Source of the DNA: Plumapathes pennacea
Taxonomy: Eukaryota > Cnidaria > Anthozoa > Antipatharia > Myriopathidae
Length of the DNA: 64,000 nt
Assembly: GCA_964036295.1 (NCBI GenBank)
Contig: OZ038470.1
Location: forward strand, 12,219,578 to 12,283,577
Reading direction: 5' to 3'
Shown here: piece by piece, positions 24,209-36,563 of the stretch
Numbering within the stretch: the first letter of the stretch is position 1
Layout: each line of letters opens with the position of its first letter
Position numbers and translations under genes: made by a program
Notes under the pieces: generated by a model
Seen by the model: only the letters and a program-made list of their open reading frames with translations
Databases searched by the model: none
Told to the model about the DNA's origin: nothing

Positions 24209-27200
24209 ATGAACAAGATTTGGACTAAACTGACGACTAAAAAGCAACCGCAGGTACGTGTTGTTCCAAACTCGAAGCTTATACGAAGTTCCATGTTAAT
24301 CCTAAGGAATTGATTTGCAGTTCGATCGCGCTGAGACGCGAACTCAGTTCATGACAGTTTTCGCACGCACTGCAATATTTTTGTCGGTCGACTGTACGTC
24401 TACTACCTGGTTCTATTATTAGCAGTTATGACTTCTAATACTGTATGTGATACTGAGATATATTGGCAGTAAAGTGTTCAATATCGTTGAGCGATATCAG
24501 CCAGCATTTTGCCGTTCGCTCTATAACCTAATAATTTGCAGATATGCGAATGCTTGATTGCTCCTCGCGCATCATTCTCCCGTTTATTAATCCATTTTCA
24601 GTTTTGGTCCGCTATCAGCCGCTGGCAAACTGTTGAAATATTCGAAGGATAGCGAAAACAATAAAGTACTTTTAATTGGCTTCAGAAATATGCACAGATA
24701 TTTGTCCTTGGACATTATCTGTTCCTCAAAGTTTCTCGAAATGAACCCAACTGTTCACTTCAGGGCAATTAACAATATATTTCTCACACAGTTATTATGA
24801 AGGGATGATACACTTGACAAATCTGAAACAATGAAATAATGATAAATATTGAAATAACAAATGTAAAAACTAAAGTAAAATCTATTATATTGTATATGAA
24901 TTAACCACATTATCCTTTAGCTATAGGTTAAGCACCACTATAATGTAGAAAGTGTAGCTATATATAGAATGGGATATCAGATGGGAGTATAGTGGAACCC
25001 TGTTATTACGGCCACCTCACTCAGCCACTATTTTTGTCCCACGGAACAAATGCCCAGTCATTTTCTCATCTACAAATCCTGTTAATACGGCCAGATTTTT
25101 ATGTCCCAATGGTGGCTGTATTAACAAGGTTCCATTGTATAGTATTCCCCTCTGGGACATGTAATATATTATATTTATGTGCTATACAAGTTCTGTGCAT
25201 TATAGGGGATAGACGAGGGTGACGGAGATAAGGTGAATTGTCAACTTATCCATGGTGACCATCTGAAAGTCATCAAGGACATTGGTGAAGGCCATTATGG
25301 GTTTGTCAAGTTAGGAGAGTGGACTCAGAACAGTGGCAAAAAGGTAACTTTTGAAAAGTGTGACTTGGACAGAAGATTAGATAGAATTTATTGTAGACTC
25401 TTGCAGATAGCTTTGAAATTTGCGCCATTATGAGACAGTGACGATCTCTTTCCCCACAAAAAACTTTGCACTAAGCTTTTTAATGTTTCCTTAAAGGCAC
25501 CTTTGAACTGGCAAAGTTTAATGAGCTTTGATCTTTTCCAGAGACTTGTGGCCATAAAATACCTGAGGGACTCTGCTGCACAGTTGACAAATGAAATTGT
25601 GAAGGAGGCCAGTGTTATGCAGACCCTGCAGCATGATAACATTCTCATTTTTCATGGCATCTCTTTTCCAATGGATGGGCAACCTCAGCTGCGATTGGTA
25701 AAGATCTTTAGAGCAGTTTTCGGATGACTGTCGAAAGTAATTGTGTGATTGCTTTGGTTTTGCGTTTGCTTTGCTTTCGGATTGGTCCACACAAGTTTGC
25801 CAGCAATTGCCCAACCAATCAGAGACAAAACCAAAACCAAAACCAAAACCAAACACTTCTTACGCAAGCGATGGCGTGTACTCGCACTGCTGATTGGAAA
25901 GTAAAACCAAACGCAAGACCAAACGTGAATTACTTTGGCTTCCAATTGGCTGAACTGTTTTCTCTCAGTCTCTGTGATTGGCCTGTGTGATTACTTTGGT
26001 TTTGGTTTTCGACAGTCATCCGAAAACGGCTCTAAATACTTCTATTTTTTTCAGCAATATTTCTTGCCATAGACTGGTATAACTTGTTTGACTTGCAGGT
26101 GGTAGAGTTCTCCCCTCTTGGGTCGCTACTTGACAACCTGAAGAAGGGTACACCCGGTATTCGACAGGTGACAACGCTTGGCAAATTTGCAGTTCAGATT
26201 GCTGCAGGGATGCAGTACTTGGCCAGCCGGAAGCTTGTCCATCGAGACCTAGCAACTCGCAATATTCTTGTTTTTGAAAATGAAGTGGTATGTTATTATT
26301 GTATACTAGCCTGATGTTATATGCTGTACTTCAACCCCTTTACCAGCTACCCCCAATGCAAATTCTCCCAACCCATCCAGAGGAAAAATAAACTAAGTGA
26401 TGTAGTGAGAACTAATCAACACACATGTATAATATTGATAGTTCAACAATCAGCTTCATCCCTTCAAGACAGCAGGCTATATCAAATATGCCAAATTCTT
26501 TCATGAAAACCTGAAAGAATTAAATCAAGGCTGTAGTAATTAATGATATTTAAATATTGAGTGTACTGAGTTTAAAGAACATCCCCTGAGAACTTTGTAG
26601 ATATGCATCTGGTAAAATATTATTACATATGTCTCCACTGCAATGTTTTGTAAATTTATTATATACACTGTAAGCCTATACAAATAATAATTATATTATA
26701 ATTATATTATTTGTTTAGCTGCATTTCTGTTCCATTTTGCAGCTCATGCTAAAAGTTTTTGCTGTCATTTTGTAGGTGAAGGTTGGTGATTTCGGCCTTG
26801 CACGAGCAATGGGGAACTGTGGGGTTCTAGAGGTAACCATGGGCAGGCGCATGGCTTTTGCATGGTAGGTGACTCATCAAAGCTAAATGTAAAACAAAGA
26901 ATGTGTATCAAATATGTTCACTGCAGGGACACTTCTAAAAACATTAGAGTGAGATATTCATTCTTTGAGAGGTAACTGTATAGGCTGTGTTCATTCCATT
27001 GTTTGGTAATAAGAGATTCTTGTTGGTTTATTTTGTCATGTGCAGGTGTTCTCCAGAGACACTAAGCAAAAGTTTGTACTCATTAGCAAGTGATGTATGG
27101 AGTTATGGTGTCACATTGTGGGAAATGTATTCATTTGGTGAAGTTCCTTGGAATGGTTTGGACCTTAGGGAGGTTTGTACTGCCCACTAAGACAATACTT

Positions 27201-30200
27201 AGCGAACTACTATACTACTACTACACTGCATCGACTACTAACTTCTACTATCACTACCATTACTACTAACTACTACACTGTAGTAGAGTGATTTCAATAA
27301 ACCCGTGAAACAGTTTTTATTAGTGAGGGTGTACTAGTATCTAGTAGAGAGTATTTGTCTATATCTTTGATTCGAAACAAAATGTCGCGATATTGGGAAA
27401 TTGAATATCCGAAGTGGCCGCGATCCGACAGCTAGCAGGTGTTAATGTCCGCGTCAATACAAACATATTGAAGGCATATCTACGGAGCTTCACTAAAAAC
27501 ATGCGAGTCTACGTCAACTCAAGGCAATTCTTGTCCTTTCACTGACCAAATGCCAGTAGTGCATGCAGGCTCATTAGTTTTGCAAATTACGAGGAAAATG
27601 ACAATTCTAGGTTCAGTCCTCTCACACAGCACAACATGCCAATCAAGTGCCCACATTGTTTCCTAACATTAGATGGGCAAGAGTCTAGTTTACTGTGAGT
27701 TTTGTGTAGGGGTTTTTGAGAAGAATTTCCGGTGGCAAATAAACATAGTCCATTGCCGTATAGTCTGACATCTACTTGGAGCAAGTACGTGTCTCTAATA
27801 GTCTCTAATAGTCTAGTATCTGTTTCACGGGTTTATTGAAATCACTCTATACAGCTACACTACAGTGTACTCATACTAACTACTACTAACTACTATTATG
27901 TAGCTGCTAGACTACTACTACTACTACTACTACTACCACAACCACAACCACTACTACCTCTACCACTACAACCACATCACTGCTACAAATATCACTATTT
28001 TAATGACAAAGCAAGAACAATAATATCACTGTCAATAAGTACTCTATGATACTTCAACTACCACTACTACAACCACGTAACGAATTAAAAAGATACGAAG
28101 TAAGTTACTACTGCACAGGACTAAAGCAGCATACATGTTTTGCTGTTTTCTTAGGTTTTAAAAATTGTGACAACTGTGCCTGTGAGAAGACTGGAGAAGC
28201 CTGGTGCATGTCCTGATGGTGTATACAACATCATGATAAGTTGTTGGCAGGACGAGCCACAGAAACGACCCACGTTTCAAGACATACATAAGAGAGTAGA
28301 GGAGGTTAGCAGAGCGTAAAAGTATATCAAGTTTTACATGTACATATGTTTTTTTTTTGGTGACTTTTCTGTATTTTCCTTTTCCTGTTATCTTTGGTTT
28401 TGTGCCCCCTTTTGTTGCCTCATCATTCCTTCCATTTTCCTTTCATTGTGGCCACTCTTCTTGCTTTTTTTTGTGTTTGTTTGTTTAATTGTTTGTTTTG
28501 TTTGTTTGTTTGTTTTTTTTTTTTCTTTTTCTCCCGTTTTTCCTTCTTTCCTTCCTTTGTTCCGGTCTTTTTTCTTTCTTCCTTTCTTTTCGTATTTCCT
28601 TCCATTCTTCTTCCCGCCTGTATTCCTTTCGTTCTTTCTTCCTCCCCTTTTTCTCTTTCTTCCTTCTTGTTGCTCATAAACAGTGCCTCAAAGGTTTTAA
28701 TGTTTTCAACTTTCTTATCTTCATAGTGCCATCCTAAACAAGTCATAACAAAAACTTTTCACAAATCAACAAACGAGGATCTCTTGAACTACGGAGAAAA
28801 AGACATTATCACAGTCATCAGTTCAAGGTTTGTTTTTATTAATCTCCACCACCTCTACCTGCGTTTATTCCTAAAGTCCTGGCCAAACGGAAAAGTTGGT
28901 GCAAGTCTACAGTATAAAACCAAAACTTGCGATGTGTGCCAATCGACATACCAGTCACGTACTGAAACCCTTCAGTTATCACCGGCAGATGCGATTAGCC
29001 TGTCAACGTGACTCAATTTGCGAGTCCATTTGTCCGCTGATTGCCATAACTGCATCCACTGGTCTGTGATTATTGTTCTTTTTTTTTTCTCCCTTTCTCT
29101 TCAATTTAGCAACAAGGAGAGTGGCGTTGGCCTGTGGCTTGGACAACATGAAAATGATCAGATTGGTCTTTTTGAGAAGAAGAACATAAAGTCTTACAAG
29201 AAGAGGTACTAGTGCGGCCGGTTTGAGAACCACTAACTGAATCAACCATCTATTCCTCGCGATCTTGCCTTCCTTCTTTGGAGGTCTACTGACCCCCCCC
29301 CCCCCCCCTCCCCATCTTTCATCTCTCCCCTCTCCCCTCTCCCCTCTCCCCGCTTTTTTTCTTATCAGCGTACTAAATGTATCTTCCAACACGGCACGTA
29401 ATTATGTTTTATGATTTACGAGAAATTTCAAAACTTCGACGCCAAGTCAATGTCAGTTTGCAAGACCAGAAGTTGCGAACAGGCGTGCAATGAGGGGCAA
29501 AACGGCCGGAGACTGAAAATTTGCGTCGACCTGTGTGCTATATCGAGCTCAAACAATGTCAGCTGAGTCAACGCAAGTCGATGTAGCAAGTTAATAGTGG
29601 CCAAACGAAACACAAATGGAACTAATGTTTTACTGAAATTGTTTCCTGTCTGATAAATGACACCTCTTATGCTCGAACGAAAGCTTTCATTGCGTACACT
29701 CCAATGACGTGTTCACTTTGTTGAGTGCGTTCTTTGTTCTTTGTTTTTTGTTTTTTTGTTTGTTTGTTTTCATCAATTTTAATTCGGGCAGAGAAATATG
29801 TCAGTTTGTTAAATTAGAAACCGTTTTTTTTTGGTTCATGTCGCTGTGCATGGACTCAGTTCCACTGCTATCTTTCAAAATTTGTTCCACCTTTTTTTTT
29901 TTTGACACTTTCACAGCTTCATGCAGTACGCATAGCTACCACGTGCAAATAACGGCACTAAAACCACGCCTCTAATAAATCTTTATATGGGTCTTTCACA
30001 GGGACAAAAAGCGCGGAAAGAGTCTCAACTCAGACGCTGTACCACAGCCTCATTCTGGGACCGTGCGTTATGGCGCAGCAGCTCCTCATCCCGAGCGAGA
30101 CGAAAAAGAAGACGAAGAAGAAGATATAACTGCATTTCGAGGTATTTTGTCTGCATTTTTCATACTAAGTCATAACTACAGCATACGCTGCTCTATTATA

Positions 30201-32337
30201 TTCGCTTGGGGCTACGCAGATAATCAGTAAACTACAGACCACCATCCCTCAACGTTTCTGAAGCATACTGCAATGTTTAGTGGCTAAACGTTGAATACGC
30301 ACTACGCAGTGAAGCTACATCACCCCCACCCCCCCCCCCTCCCCCCTCCGAAGTTTCTGAAGCATACTGCAATGTTTAGTGGCTAAAGGTTGGATACGCA
30401 CTACGCAGTGAAGCTACATCACCCCCACCCCCCCCCCCCCCCCCTCCGAAGTTTCTGAAGCGCTACGTACGCGCGCGCACACCCGTGCAGCCATTTCACC
30501 CTCATTTGTTCTACGATGCGTGGGGAGGGTTGCTCTTTAAAAACGTTGGTAGAGGGGTAGTCTAACGTCTTTCCTTTGGTGGAGTGCCTTAGAGAATGCG
30601 GGCTATTCTCTAGTTACTCCATTTCATTTTGTTCCGTTTTTGTTCACGTTTCCATTTTCCCGTTTCTCAGAGCCTGATTACGAGCTAATGGACCCCGCCA
30701 GGCGAGGCAGCCAGCAAGAGACTGAGAATGAACCAGCTCATGACTTAAATCACGACGAATATGTATCGATTCACGCCGACAATGCCGCTTTGCGTCATGG
30801 TTATTCTGTTCCCCGGCGAACGACCCCAGCCGACGATATATTGATCCCACAGACTCCGCGTTTGGAAAATGGGGCCTCGCAATCTGTTCCAACGTACCAT
30901 GCTTTTCCTTCCGAACACGAGCTACAATCCACCTCAGCTGACGATATGTCGACCGGAGCGACTTTGAACGAGCCGTCGCAACAGCCAAGTTGGGTTACTT
31001 TACCAAGAAAAAATCCACCGAAAATCCCCGAGCGAGTTGATCTCATGACAAAGAGGGCACCTAATGGGGAGGGTGCAGGAGGTACGTCTCGCGGGAGAGC
31101 CGACGCGCCGAACGGCGTTGTGAAACGGAAGACACCGGTTCCCACGCCGCGTAAAAAGACAAGCTCTGGAAAAAATCCGAGAGTCGAAGAGAGGCCCAAG
31201 AGTTACCCAGAAGGCGATGAAACGTCTTTGCAAAACGAGGCCATAATGGCCAACTTTGGGTCTGAAGAACAAGGCCCTCAGCGAGGGCCTGCCTCCAAAA
31301 TGGACCCTTCAGATAATAGGGTCCCTCCGCTAGGGGCTGAGGATGATCCTTTGTATATGTCCCAAAAGGGACCTAGTGAAGACAGCGAGTTGATATATGA
31401 GAGGCCTTGGGTGGTCTCTAATCCTTTGTACGATCTGCCAAGGCTTTCGGAGAGATTGACAAGTGAAACCCAGCACGTTTACGCACAGCCTGCAGCGCCA
31501 CAAGATCGCACAGTCAGAGATGACCCTGTGCCTGGTAACCACTTTTATGACCTTCCTAATATGGTAGCACAGCAGGGAACCGCTGACCATATTTACGAAC
31601 GCCCCGATATGTTGCAACCTCCCGTGCGGCCCCAGTCCAACACGGTCGGCCAAGAACCCGCCTCGCCACCTCTGCCTCCAAAAGACATCATGTCACGTGA
31701 TACTGTCCTTGAAACCACTCGTTTACCCGAACCGCTTCGACCAGTCCCATTAAGCCCGACGTCACCGACGACAACCGGGGGTTTCTGTTTTACTTCGGAA
31801 AATCACTTGGGTATGACGTCATCTTCGGTTCAGGCAGCAACGACTCCGTTGGCCGAGAAATTTTACGATAGGCCGTTTGTGCCCCCGCCGCCGCCGGAAA
31901 TACCCGAAGAGACTCTGCACCAGCCCCCGCCGGAGAGCCCGTTCGGCGAATCGCCATTTCCCGGAGGCTTGGATTCTAGCTTCAGTGGCATGACGCTCGA
32001 ATTTCGCCAAGCGCAATCTTTGCACGCGAGATTAGCGTCTGAGGGTGACGAAAGAGAAACTGTTGCTCCAGACGATCTCTCTTCGCTTGACGAGGAACAG
32101 CAAACTTTAGTTAAGCGAGTGCGCGCTGTGTGGGCAGGAGCGGACGCGGACTGGTGCTGTGCCGCGTTCATGCAATGCGACGGGGATTTGACTCAGATTC
32201 TGGAAATGGCCAAAGTTGAGCAGGTCCACTGCATCACAAGCAAGGTAAAGGAACACTGTAAGTTTACACTGAAGCACTGCAACTGGGATGTAGATCGCGC
32301 TGTCAATTGGATCCTTGACGAAGGTTTTAGCGGATAG
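24209..32337 (+). CDS. TNK2: ACK/TNK2-like non-receptor tyrosine kinase
   Basis: Eleven coding exons: 24209-24253, 25206-25343, 25542-25697, 26099-26287, 26776-26864, 27046-27172, 28155-28304, 28727-28827, 29110-29205, 30002-30141, 30671-32337. All borders are GT/AG and the total is 965 aa. The kinase domain has loop [12 protein letters not shown] Lys67, HRDLATRN (Asp163), DFG 181-183, FAWCSPE, and the ACK-like signature EFSPLGSLL. An SH3 region follows at about 299-365 ([13 protein letters not shown] ... [14 protein letters not shown]), then a long disordered tail with YxxP sites (YERP twice, YDLP twice, YDRP, YAQP) and proline-rich stretches. The C-terminus is a paired UBA-like helical region ([14 protein letters not shown]). 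Kinase-SH3-UBA order is diagnostic of the ACK family, which couples receptor and Cdc42 signalling to trafficking. No N-terminal SAM domain and no clear CRIB motif are visible; SAM could lie in an unseen 5' exon. The activation loop has no tyrosine. Confidence 0.93.
24990..25137. mobile_element. Short pogo-like MITE in ACK intron 1
   Basis: TAGTGGAACCCTGTT... at the left is mirrored by ...AACAAGGTTCCATTG at the right, with TA on each side (24988-24989, 25138-25139). Inner CAGTCATTTT and GGCTGTATTAAC motifs recur at 48455-48620. No coding capacity. Confidence 0.7.
25711..26032. mobile_element. GAGC-TA MITE, copy in ACK intron 3
   Basis: 322 bp. The termini GAGCAGTTTTCGGATGACTG and the inverse ...CAGTCATCCGAAAACGGCTC form inverted repeats of about 25 bp, and TA flanks both ends. 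The interior is rich in AACCAAAACC and has many CCAAT-like and ATTGG blocks. The copy at 47481-47794 is highly similar but inverted. TA target use suggests mobilisation by a Tc1/mariner-type transposase (inference). Confidence 0.88.
26325..26480 (+). repeat. Fragment of TTAA-type MITE family
   Basis: CAAATTCTCCCAACCCATCCAG followed by GTGATGTAGTGAGAACTAATC matches the family of 52742 and 58927. It lies in ACK intron 4 and lacks intact ends. Confidence 0.55.
27286..27847. mobile_element. 562-bp TIR element in ACK intron 6
   Basis: GAGTGATTTCAATAAACCCG continuing to GTGAAACAG at 27286-27314 is the exact inverse of 27819-27847, and TA flanks both ends. The interior has no transposase. It is flanked by ACTACT microsatellite sequence. 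Confidence 0.88.
30247..30460. repeat. Two-copy tandem repeat of about 105 bp with poly-C
   Basis: The unit GTTTCTGAAGCATACTGCAA ... CTACGCAGTGAAGCTACATC followed by a C-rich run occurs twice (about 30255 and 30352) in ACK intron 10. The C runs differ in length, as expected for slippage. Confidence 0.85.
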
Positions 32338-33019
32338 TGAGCTTTTTACACCTAATATTGACGAATTTTAATCAGACTCGCGCGGAAATGATATTTTACC
32401 GCAATATCGGAAATTCGGCTCCAGTTGACTTATGGGTACCCATGAACCTTTGCGCGCGTCTGTACGGCGATTGATTTTTGTACGAGAATCGATACGGGTC
32501 GTAGTGTCCTTTGTCGTGTCGTAAGAAAATGAATAACGAGAATAGTATATATTTTATCTTCAAGTCTTCTTTATCGCTGTCATTAAAAGCGATTAATTGT
32601 GATAATAACAAAATCAGTTCCAGTCCAACATGGCCTCCGCCGCGTCTTCATAATCAAGCGAGGTCCGTAAAGATTTATGGGTTATTTATTCCTGACTGCT
32701 GATTGGTCGAAGAAACGATGTTCGAGCACATGGTCAGCATGAATTTTAGCTTGAGTTAAACTTATTGCAAACAATTTTTTCCTGTTAAAAACGTATGTTT
32801 TGGAAGATATATCTAACTAAGTTATACTTGATTGAGTCGACATCTTGTGAGTTTCCTGGCTAAAACGGGTTTTTCAAGCATTGTGCGAACTCCAAAAGCT
32901 AACCTTAGAACTATGTCTTTCAACTTTTGCCCAGATGAGTTGTGCCGTGGTCCTTGTATAAATGACTAAATTGTATTGGTGAAAATTAGTATCAAAGTGC
33001 TTTAACTTTTTATTTCCAA

Positions 33020-33215
33020 GCTCAAAACACAGATTCTCCCAGCCTTTTAAAAAGGAAATGATTGATTGATGTAGTGAGAAATAATGGTGTAATTATTTTT
33101 TTATCTGAGCACGGTATCAAGAGCCAAGTTCTCCACACTGTATCATATATCTCTGGTGGGAAACTGAAGGAGAATATTGAAGTTGATCACTCAGGTGTGA
33201 AAGGGTTCCTACAAA
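33020..33215 (+). repeat. Copy of TTAA-type MITE family
   Basis: Has the family's landmarks in order: CAGATTCTCCCAGCC, GATGTAGTGAGAAATAATGG, GAGCACGGTATCAAGAGCC, CTCTGGTGGGAAACTGAAGGAG and TGAAAGGGTT. Confidence 0.65.
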
Positions 33216-33894
33216 TTCTTCCCACCGTTCATAACGAGAAATAACCTCGTTTCAAGGACCTTTTCGTTGAGAAATGGTGACATGGTGACATTTCAGGTGA
33301 GGTAGCGTTGTAGTATTAAGGAGAAGTGTGTTTTGAGCTTTGCTATACTGACTGGAAGGGTTAAAACAGCTACGCATCAATGCTACAGAAAGTTATCCAG
33401 TAAAGTATAAAACAAAGCCTTAGTTAAATTTGGTAGTGAAATGAAAATGAACAAGATTTATGTAAGGAGCTGGCTTCGCAGAAAAAAAGAAATAATAAAA
33501 ATGTACTTTATCAATGATCAATTTGTTACGATACGTCGCCAAAACAACAAAGTTCAATCGCTGAAGGAATTCCACCGCGCGCGCCTCATCTCCAGTGAAT
33601 TCACGTTGATCTCTCGCCGCATTCACACCTCGTCACGTGCACAGGGCGCAGAGGAGTTCGCTTGCTTTTCATTATGTAAAACCCTGTATATTGACTTGCA
33701 TGAAGGGTACCGCGTCAGTATTATGCCTTTGCGCGCCCGCGATCTGGGAGGCCGTTATGAGGAATAAAGACAGGGTTATTTCTCATAATTTCGGGTGGGA
33801 ATTGCTCTAGTACAGTTGTCTTGTCTCCACCCGGGTCTGAAAACCTTTATCTTTATATCATGAATATCCTCCCTCCCCCCCCCCCCCCCCCCCC

Positions 33895-34174
33895 CTTCCC
33901 TTGTTTCGTGACTTTTGTGCACTTTGTCGTTGTCGATTTTTCCCTTCATCCGAGATGTATTGTTCACATGTGCTTACTAGGATTTTCATGTCGACAGTGA
34001 GATGATATAAAAAAGTAGATCTTTCGATTCTAAAACACGACGGAAAAAAGGAACAGTGCGCATTTCTCTGGTTCACGGGTTCAAGTTCGTTTCATACTGG
34101 AGCTCGTAAAACATTCGAACGAAAGAAATATATAAACACTGCACCTCCTTTGTTTATCTTTCATGAGCTGGCTT
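33895..34174 (+). repeat. Duplicated 280-bp block, copy A
   Basis: Nearly identical to 45557-45870 from CTTCCCTTGTTTCGTGAC through CACCTCCTTTGTTTAT. Copy B has about 30 extra bases near its right end (GAACGAGTTATTTTAGCG). Both contain GATATAAAAAAG, a TATA-like sequence. Confidence 0.85.
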
Positions 34175-34799
34175 AGCTGTTACTCGGACGAGCAGATGCT
34201 ATGAATGAGCCTATCTGGCGTGGGGCCCACGTAAATTACCCCGAATATGATATGATTTCAAGGTACAGTGTCTAGATAGCCTTGTGCAATTACATGACCT
34301 TATTAGCGACTCAGTAGGTAGTTCACGAGGAACATTTTGCAATAAGGCCTGCTGGCACGTGCCCTCTAAATCTCATCCCCGTGCATTAAGAATTACATCT
34401 CGTGGACTTTGATGTTCTCGGCTATTCTCGAAGCTTCCGCGGTGAACTAAAGAACGCAAGACAAAATCGTTTCCTAGCATCCAGTTTATCAGTGCGTGTT
34501 CCACAAAGCCAAAAGGTGTTGAGCTTCGATTAAATGGAGTTAACTTTTACACACAAGTACCGAGCAATTCACTGGTCACACTCGAATTGTTTAACGAAGT
34601 CAATTACGTCATTGCATATCACGTGATAATCTGAACCAATCACCGTGTGCAGATTCGTAACCCAGAAAACTAACATGACGAAAAAGACACGCCGTGTCGT
34701 TTTAAGCTCGACGGGCCACGCCCACGAGCAATAAAAATAATAAAAACAAGACTGGCAGGCCAGTGAGCTCGGGGCCTTCGAGTGAATACACGCATCAAG

Positions 34800-35314
34800 A
34801 GTTTTGAAGCCGTCAAGGCTTTCGATTCTGCGGCGCCAAAGATGCAGGAAGTCGGGCAACCTGACTTCGCTCTGCTGTACAGGTCGCACTCCGCAAGCTA
34901 CAACAGGTACAACCAGGACTTTGTGAAGAAATGGAAGCTGAAAAGTGCTGAGAGCGTTGTGCTGGGTCCAGCTGCCCAGATGTATGTTGCGTATGAATCT
35001 GTACTGGCAGACAAGGATCCAAGGCACCTTTGTATTGGCATACTACCTTGCAATATGTTATGGTCCTGGGTCGCGAAAGAACTCGACCCAACCGTGTCGG
35101 AGACCAGCCTGTACAAGCCGTGGTTCAAAGCAAATAAGTCAGATCACCAGTCGAGCGCAGAGCAATTTGTAAATAAGTTCTTCAGTGAAGCCGACCTTGA
35201 AAAGTGCCAGCCCATTTTTAACGAGGGGATGATTAACGAGCTGAATTTTTTCCTCTCCGCGTGCGATCAAGATCTTGTTGATTACGATTTCGGCAAACCC
35301 ACTCTACTTAATTA
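34800..35314 (+). pseudogene. TenA/THI-4-like gene copy 1, 5'-truncated
   Basis: Homology to copies 2 and 3 begins abruptly at TTTTGAAGCCGTC (about 34800). Residues 1-82 of the full protein are missing, including the Asp/Tyr pair of the ligand pocket, and no promoter or first exon is attached. The remaining frame (FEAVKAF... to the stop) is open, including the PCNMLW cysteine and the NELNFF glutamate, so truncation is recent. It keeps the early TAG also found in copy 2. This is the left edge of a tandem duplication. Confidence 0.85.
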
Positions 35315-35937
35315 GCAGAATAAAGTTGTAGAATAGAGTGATGTTTTTAAGGGCTGGATTTTATCATTAGTTTATATTACACTTCTATAGATTTGGCCGG
35401 CAATAAATTGCGGTGATATCCCAACAGACTAGTGTTTGAACTTAATGCTTTTGCTTTTTTGTTGGTATGGTACTTATGATGGTGCATAAGAAATAAAATA
35501 TTTACTGTTTCACAAAAATATGTTTCATTGCAATCTCCCAACGACACCCATTGGAAAACTTGTTATCAGAGGCAAGTGCGTTAGTGCCCAGCACATGGAA
35601 CGTTCGCCTAAAACTAACTGGTAATCCCAAGCGTCGTATGTGAATATTGGTAACCTTCTTCTGAGCCGTGTGAACGAGATTTGGCCTCGCTTCTGGTGGG
35701 AAAATTGCGCGGCGCCACGCCGAGGGGCCCGTATCTCTTGTCTCATCACCCAAAGCGATAGGAGCCGAGAAACTTCAAGGCCAATTTCGTGTGAACCATA
35801 TTACTGCGAGATCACCTCGCGAACGAAACTCAGCGTGCTTGTGAAAGGCCTGGCCCCGGCCCGCGTATTGTATTATTTGATCACAACATGGCTATTTGTA
35901 AACTTGCGCAGAGTCATTTAGCAGAGTCAACATGAAT

Positions 35938-35945
35938 TATATAAG
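35938..35945 (+). promoter_or_regulatory. TATA-like box upstream of TenA-like copy 2
   Basis: TATATAAG about 240 bp before the UTR-exon donor at 36182/36183. The same box is kept at 39866-39873 before copy 3. Confidence 0.4.
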
Positions 35946-36563
35946 TAAAGAACTGAATACAGACACGCCGAAACACATCATGCCCAAAGGCGATTACACA
36001 TTCCTGCTATTCAAGCTATCAAGATTGACATTCCTGCACGAACGCAACTGCTGTGAAAACTGACACTGCCGAGGTGGCATGATTGACTTGTTGTTCCTGT
36101 TTACAGATTTCCGCAGTGCATTAAAATCAAGTACAGTCTGTGTTTCTCTGTAGCTGGTACGCTGAAGTTCTAAGATTTAAAGGTAAGATAAACTTTTGAA
36201 ATCTCTGGGCAGGGAGGCCGCTGAAGTTCGGATTCCCAGGTGCAGCTTTCTTTTTTTAAGGCCTTGGTAGCGTGGCAGGAGTGAAAAGCTCTGGCTTTTT
36301 TTTTTTTCTTTTTTGATGTTGGGACACAAGCATATGCACCTTCTGTAGCACCATAATGTCTTCAGTCTCCTGTCGTGAATAATGTCAAAGATTTGTACAG
36401 CCCTTTGTTAAGAATGCTTCTGAAAACATAGCTGAAGCGCACTGTAAAGATTCTGATTTTTTTTCGGAAGCCACTCATCGGAAATTAACTCGTTGTGAGT
36501 ATTACCATACAAACGTGATTACTACAGGACTTTTTTCCTTCTAGATATCAAACACCAGTTGGA

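Larger units (their letters stand above)
32338..34799. other. Intergenic between ACK and the TenA-like array
   Basis: Contains the ACK 3' flank, a TTAA-type repeat fragment at about 33020-33215, a poly-C run at about 33872-33894, and a 280-bp block (33895-34174) duplicated at 45557-45870. No coding exon recognised. Confidence 0.45.

Noticed and set aside
27200-28090. ACTACTACT runs considered as a CRISPR-like or satellite array
   Set aside because: Plain trinucleotide microsatellite flanking a MITE in an intron.
28338-28746. Phe/Ser- and Lys-rich frames in ACK intron 7
   Set aside because: Pyrimidine-rich intron sequence just before a splice acceptor.
33441-33767. 108-residue frame between ACK and the TenA array
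   Set aside because: No domain, no start context, no splice support and biased composition.
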